From NCBI GenBank assembly GCA_030278955.1, contig JAOANR010000004.1, forward strand, positions 13,132,428 to 13,196,427: a stretch of 64,000 bases of DNA. The letters run 5' to 3'. The notes below the pieces were generated by a model that saw only the letters and a list, made by a program, of their open reading frames with translations, was not told the DNA's origin and searched no databases. Positions 60,093 through 64,000 of the stretch are shown here, piece after piece. The position numbers were made by a program, and so were the translations under genes. Within the stretch, counting starts at the first letter, position 1. Every line of letters starts with the position of its first letter. This stretch comes from Hygrophila difformis (Eukaryota; Streptophyta; Magnoliopsida; Lamiales; Acanthaceae).

Positions 60093-60434
60093 GGTCGCTA
60101 AACAACTGCTTTGTCGCGGAACAAATTGGCTAGGGACAAAACACTTTTTAGCTGGCGCCCAGGAGGGGGCGGGACTTGAGGTCCAGGAGGAAAGTACAAA
60201 TATTTTAACACTGTAGGGACTTCAGCTCCTGGGACCTTGTGCGTATTTAGGCATGTGAGTAAATTTGAAATTGGAGATGGGGGAGGTCACGTGCTGCCTG
60301 CTTGTCGCGGAACCATGTTCCGCGACAAAATTATGTGCCTTGATTCTCCTCTCACAGTCTCGGAATAATTTTTGGGCGCGGAGCATTTTTTTGGTCGCGG
60401 AGCATTTGTCGCGGTGCACTGCTTCCGCGACAAA
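60093..60434. repeat. Palindrome array C, U3 side, right LTR
   Basis: Same as 51,649-52,030, with 34 bp lost between two TTGTCGCGG repeats (near 60,302) and 7 bp lost near 60,154. Confidence 0.88.
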
Positions 60435-60553
60435 AGGTTTATTTTCTCTCTCCCTTTCTTCTTTTTATTTTCTGTTCGTCTCTTTCCTCCCTCTATTTCT
60501 CTATTTCCAGTTTTCTCTCTATCTTGATTTTGGCCCTTGGGTTTGCTATTTCG

Positions 60554-61160
60554 AAACTGGAAATAGAAGGCGGAGGTGATGTTGGCGAGATGGGGCGGCG
60601 AGTGCGGCGGCGGACTGAGGCGGAGGAAATGGTGGCGCTCGCGGATGAGGGGGCTGTGGTGTTGGCCGGAGTGGTGGCAGAGGTGGAGGCGACTCGCGGC
60701 GGCGAGGGGTGGTCGGATTTGGGGTTGATTTGGGGGTTTGAGGTTGAAAATGGAATGGAAGTCGGGGACGAAGGGACGCCGGAGAAGGGGGTTCTCCGGA
60801 GATGGTGGCGGCGAATTTCTGTTGGGGGCAGTGGAGGGGGTCGCCGGAGGTTGGTGGTGCGACGACGGTTTTGAGGTTGGAAATTGAGATTGGAAAATGG
60901 GAAGATGGGTGGCGGAGCTGGTTGCCGGGGGTTGTGGATGGTGGTGATGGGCGGAGGAAGTGGTGGAATAGGTGGTGGTGGCTGTCGGAAATGGGGGTAT
61001 TCGCCGGAGATGGGGCGAGATGGGTGGTGGTCGTGGCTTGGTGTGGGATGAGGAAAGTGGTCGGAAACAGGGGGTTGAAAAATGGAGGAGGGTTGCGGGA
61101 GTAGGTGGCGGAGGGACGGCCGTCGGCCGGCCGGCGGCGGCGCAGGGTGGCGGCGGCGGC
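60554..61160. other. GC-rich island in U3, right LTR
   Basis: This is the counterpart of 52,150-52,760. The frame open for 193 codons in the left copy is split here by a 1-bp deletion, which argues against coding constraint. Confidence 0.5.
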
Positions 61161-61802
61161 AGTATGTGGCTTAGGGTTAGGGTTAGGTTTAGGTAGGGTT
61201 GGGCTTGGGGTTGGATTGGGCTAGGGTGAGTGGTATTGGGCCAATGGAGATGGGCTTGAAAGTATTGGGTTTTGGATTTTGGTGTTGGACAATGGTGGAG
61301 TGTTGGACTAGGGGAATTGGACTGGATTGGACTGATAACTTTGGACCAAATTACCTGTAATTAATTTAAATTAACAGTAATTAGTGGACCATTTAATTCT
61401 AATTAAAACAAAAAATGGAAATAAAGATAGACATAAGAATTAAATAAATATATACATCAAAATGTAATAATATAAATATAATATTTATTCCACTTGATTA
61501 TTTGGTTTGTATTCTATTTAATGAATCCGAGTTTCACCAAATAGACAACACTTAACCAAAATTAATCAAGTGTATGGTTTTTAATATTTTTATCATGTTT
61601 TTGGGTTTTTTTAATACAAATTTAATAAAAATAACAATATTTTTGTATTTTTCAATACCAGCTTATTATTTATACAAACTTGCATATATCTGTCAAATTC
61701 AACTGCTTTCTTATTAAAATAAGACCGGAATGCGATCAAATGTCCATATTAGACACGGAAATAGATTGAAAATAATGGTCAATTTTGGCCATTATCAACC
61801 AT

Positions 61803-63960
61803 CATCTTCACAAAGCATGACGAAGATGATCAAGCTGACAAAGTTGACATTCATCATATCACCATTGACTACGGTGAGCCAAGTGAAGAAGACGCCAACG
61901 CAGCGCCGATGCAACTTGAGGAAGAAATCAAGGTCATTGTGGATGAACTCTGTGAAGTGAACTTAGGAGATGAGAAAGATCATCGCCCGACGTAAATCAG
62001 TGCCTTACTGACCGTAGATGAGGTGGAAAAGTACGTGGCACTACTCCAAGAGTTCAAAGATGTCTTCGCATGGTCCTACAAAGAAAAGCCCGGTCTGGAC
62101 CCCAAGATAGCCGTTCACTGCCTTGCAGTGAAGAAAGATGCACGACCCGTAAAGCAAATACAACGTCGGTTCCGGCCTGAACTTCTACCGCAAATTGAAG
62201 CTGAGGTGAACAAGTTGATCGACGTTGGCTTCATTCGTGAAGTGCAATATCCCACTTGGATCACAAGCATCGTCCCGGTGAGGAAGAAGAATGGACAAAT
62301 TCGAGTCTGTGTGGACTTTCGCGATCTGAATGAGGCTTGCCCGAAAGATGAGTTCCCGTTGCCGATCACCGAGCTGATGATTGATGCCACCACGGGACAT
62401 GAAGCATTATCGTTTATGGATGGGTCTTCCGGCTACAATCAAATAAAGATGGCGTCCGAAGACGAAGAGATGACTGCGTTCCAGACTCCAAAAGGCATAT
62501 ACTGTTATAAAGTTATGCCCTTCGGCCTGAAGAATGCGGGGGCAACGTATCAACGTGCCATGCAAAAGATCTTCGACGACATGCTGCACAACCTGGTTGA
62601 ATGCTACGTCGATGATCTCGTAGTAAAGACCAAGGAACGAGTCAATCATCTACAAGACTTGAGGACCGTGTTCGAACGCCTTCGCAAGCACCAACTGAAG
62701 ATGAATCCGTTGAAGTGCGCATTTGGCGTGTCCTCTGGAAAATTCCTTGGCTTTGTCGTACGGAATCACGGAATTGAAATCGAGCAAGCCAAAATTCACG
62801 CAATCTTGAGGATGCCGGAGCCACGGGATATCCATAAGTTGAAGAGCCTTCAAGGTAAGCTCGCATACATCCGGAGGTTCATTTCCAATCTTGCTGGAAG
62901 ATGCCAACCGTTCAGCAAGCTCATGAAAAAGGGTATTCCGTTCGAGTGGGATGAGTCCTGCAAGAAAGCGTTCGACAACATCAAAGCGTATCTGATGAAG
63001 CCGCCAGTGCTAGCTGCTCCAGTGATTGGACGACCATTGATCCTGTATGTAGCTGCCCAAGAAAACTCTGTCGGCGCCTTGCTAGCCCAAGAAAATGATG
63101 GGGGCAAGGAGAACGCGCTCTACTATCTAAGTCGGATGATGACGCCGAACGAGCTCAAGTTCCGTCCAATCGAAAAGCTTTGTCTAGCATTGGTCTTCGC
63201 CATCCGCAAACTGAAGCATTACTTCCAAGCTCACACGGTACATCTTGTATCCAAAGCAAATCCTCTCAAGCATGTGTTGTCTCAATCTGCTCTCTCTGAA
63301 AGACTTTCACGATGGTACTTGTTGTTTCAACAGTTCGAGATCGTTTACGTACCACAAAAGACAAAAGGCTATCAAAGGACAAGCCCTGGCCGACTTCTTA
63401 GCTGATCATCCGATACCTACTGAATGGGATCTCTCTGACGACCTTCCGGACGAAGATGTGATGTTAACTGAAGCTGGACAACCATGGAAAATGTACTTCG
63501 CTGGAGCTGCCCACAAAGAAGGAGCTGGAGTAGGAATCGTCTTCGTCACTTCGACGGGTGAGATCTTACCTCATTCAATTACCCTCACTAGCAATTGCTC
63601 CAATAACGTTGCTGAATATCAAGCCCTGATCCTGCGACTCGAAATGGCAGTCGACGCCAAGCAACTACACCTTCAAGTCTACGGCGACTCCAAGTTAATA
63701 GTCAACCAGCTACTTGGCGAATATGAAGTCAAGAAGCCGGATCTGGTGCCATATCAAAAATACGCACGTAGATTGATGGCATATCTCCGTGATGTGACGA
63801 TTGAACATGTCCCTAGAAGCCAAAATCGGCAAGCTGACTCCCTTGCAAAGTTGGCGTCAACGCTTGCCTCTCCAGAAGACAAGATGAGTAGCACGTTGAC
63901 TAAGGGATGGGTGATGCCTCCGATTTTTTAAGACGACGAGGAGTTCGACGAGAATACGGC
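61803..63960 (+). pseudogene. Ty3/Gypsy (Tat) pol: RT, RNase H and second RNase H, inactivated
   Basis: Continuation of the frame broken at 47,797. The reverse transcriptase has FMDG (first catalytic Asp, 62,413-62,424) and YVDD (about 62,605-62,616). It is followed by RNase H and then an extra, archaeal-type RNase H typical of the Tat lineage. Lesions are a TAA at 61,993-61,995 inside the conserved linker before RT, a 7-bp tandem duplication of ACAAAAG (63,354-63,367) that shifts the frame after YVPQ, a GCT codon at 63,500-63,502 giving YFAGA where the family has the catalytic Asp (YFDGA), and a TAA at 63,929-63,931 in an acidic linker that continues in frame to the right edge. Integrase and the 3' LTR lie outside the window. 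The element copied itself through RNA; this copy cannot. Confidence 0.9.
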
Positions 63961-64000
63961 CGTTGAAGTATTTGAAATCGACGAAGAAGAAGATTGGAGA

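Larger units (their letters stand above)
47798..61797 (-). mobile_element. Complete 14,000-bp long-LTR non-coding retroelement (LARD-like), nested in gag-pol
   Basis: Two LTRs (47,798-53,395 and 56,260-61,797) in the same orientation bound an interior of 2,864 bp. The whole is flanked by ACCAT on both sides (47,793-47,797 and 61,798-61,802). On minus, the 5' LTR is the right copy, followed by a tRNA-Asp PBS (56,242-56,259); a polypurine-like tract precedes the left copy. The interior has no gag or pol, so the element must have used another element's enzymes. LTRs make up about 80 percent of its length. The LTRs are nearly identical, which argues for a recent insertion. It belongs to the same family as 1-3,575 and 3,870-14,283. 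Confidence 0.93.
56260..61797 (-). mobile_element. 5' LTR (right copy) of the LARD-like element, palindrome type C
   Basis: 5,538 bp, colinear with 47,798-53,395. The 60-bp net difference is accounted for by seven indels: +1, -17, -1, -7, -34, -1 and -1 relative to the left copy. Only scattered substitutions were seen otherwise. Confidence 0.92.

Overview
This is nuclear DNA of a flowering plant. It has spliced genes with GT-AG introns, a full-size PDR/ABCG-type transporter relic, PIF/Harbinger and Stowaway-like elements, a tRNA-derived SINE, and nested Ty3/Gypsy elements with a tRNA-Asp primer site. Gene style points to a eudicot; an asterid (possibly Lamiales) is only an impression. About two thirds of the window is transposable-element sequence, and I find only one intact protein gene.

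Left third (1-16,216): a pile-up of one family of long-LTR, apparently non-coding retroelements. A plus-strand copy contributes the 3' end of its internal region and a truncated LTR (1-3,575). A minus-strand copy follows, with a full 4.7 kb LTR (9,555-14,283) and then two more tandem 3,404-bp units. Each unit starts where the transcript should start and ends in a duplicated tRNA-Asp primer-binding site. A plus-strand LTR fragment ends at 16,216.

Middle (16,217-43,870): a decayed PIF/Harbinger element (transposase on minus, Myb/SANT-type ORF1 on plus, 93-bp minisatellite between). Next is a PDR/ABCG transporter pseudogene lacking NBD2, with an inverted 0.7 kb fragment of the same gene just upstream. 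Small insertions with readable target-site duplications follow: a 5'-truncated poly(A) retrocopy, a MULE-like element filled with a minisatellite, Stowaway-like MITEs and a SINE. The one intact gene (29,728-38,042, minus, 15 coding exons, 1,296 codons before the stop) is a conserved plant nuclear-type protein of unknown function. Upstream of it lies a cluster of nested MITEs.

Right third (43,869-64,000): a Tat-lineage Ty3/Gypsy element (5' LTR, gag-protease, then RT, RNase H and a second RNase H) running off the right edge. Its coding region is split by a 14,000-bp minus-strand element with 5.5-5.6 kb LTRs, a 2.9 kb non-coding interior, a tRNA-Asp primer site and a perfect ACCAT target duplication. 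The Gypsy host is dead: two nonsense codons, a 7-bp duplication frameshift and a lost catalytic Asp.

The most unusual observation is in the long-LTR family. At two homologous places in the LTR, flanking the promoter and R region, each copy carries an array of short palindromes. The palindrome word differs between copies, but the two arrays inside one LTR share the same word. Together with the tandem R-U5-PBS units, this is the best candidate for undescribed biology here.
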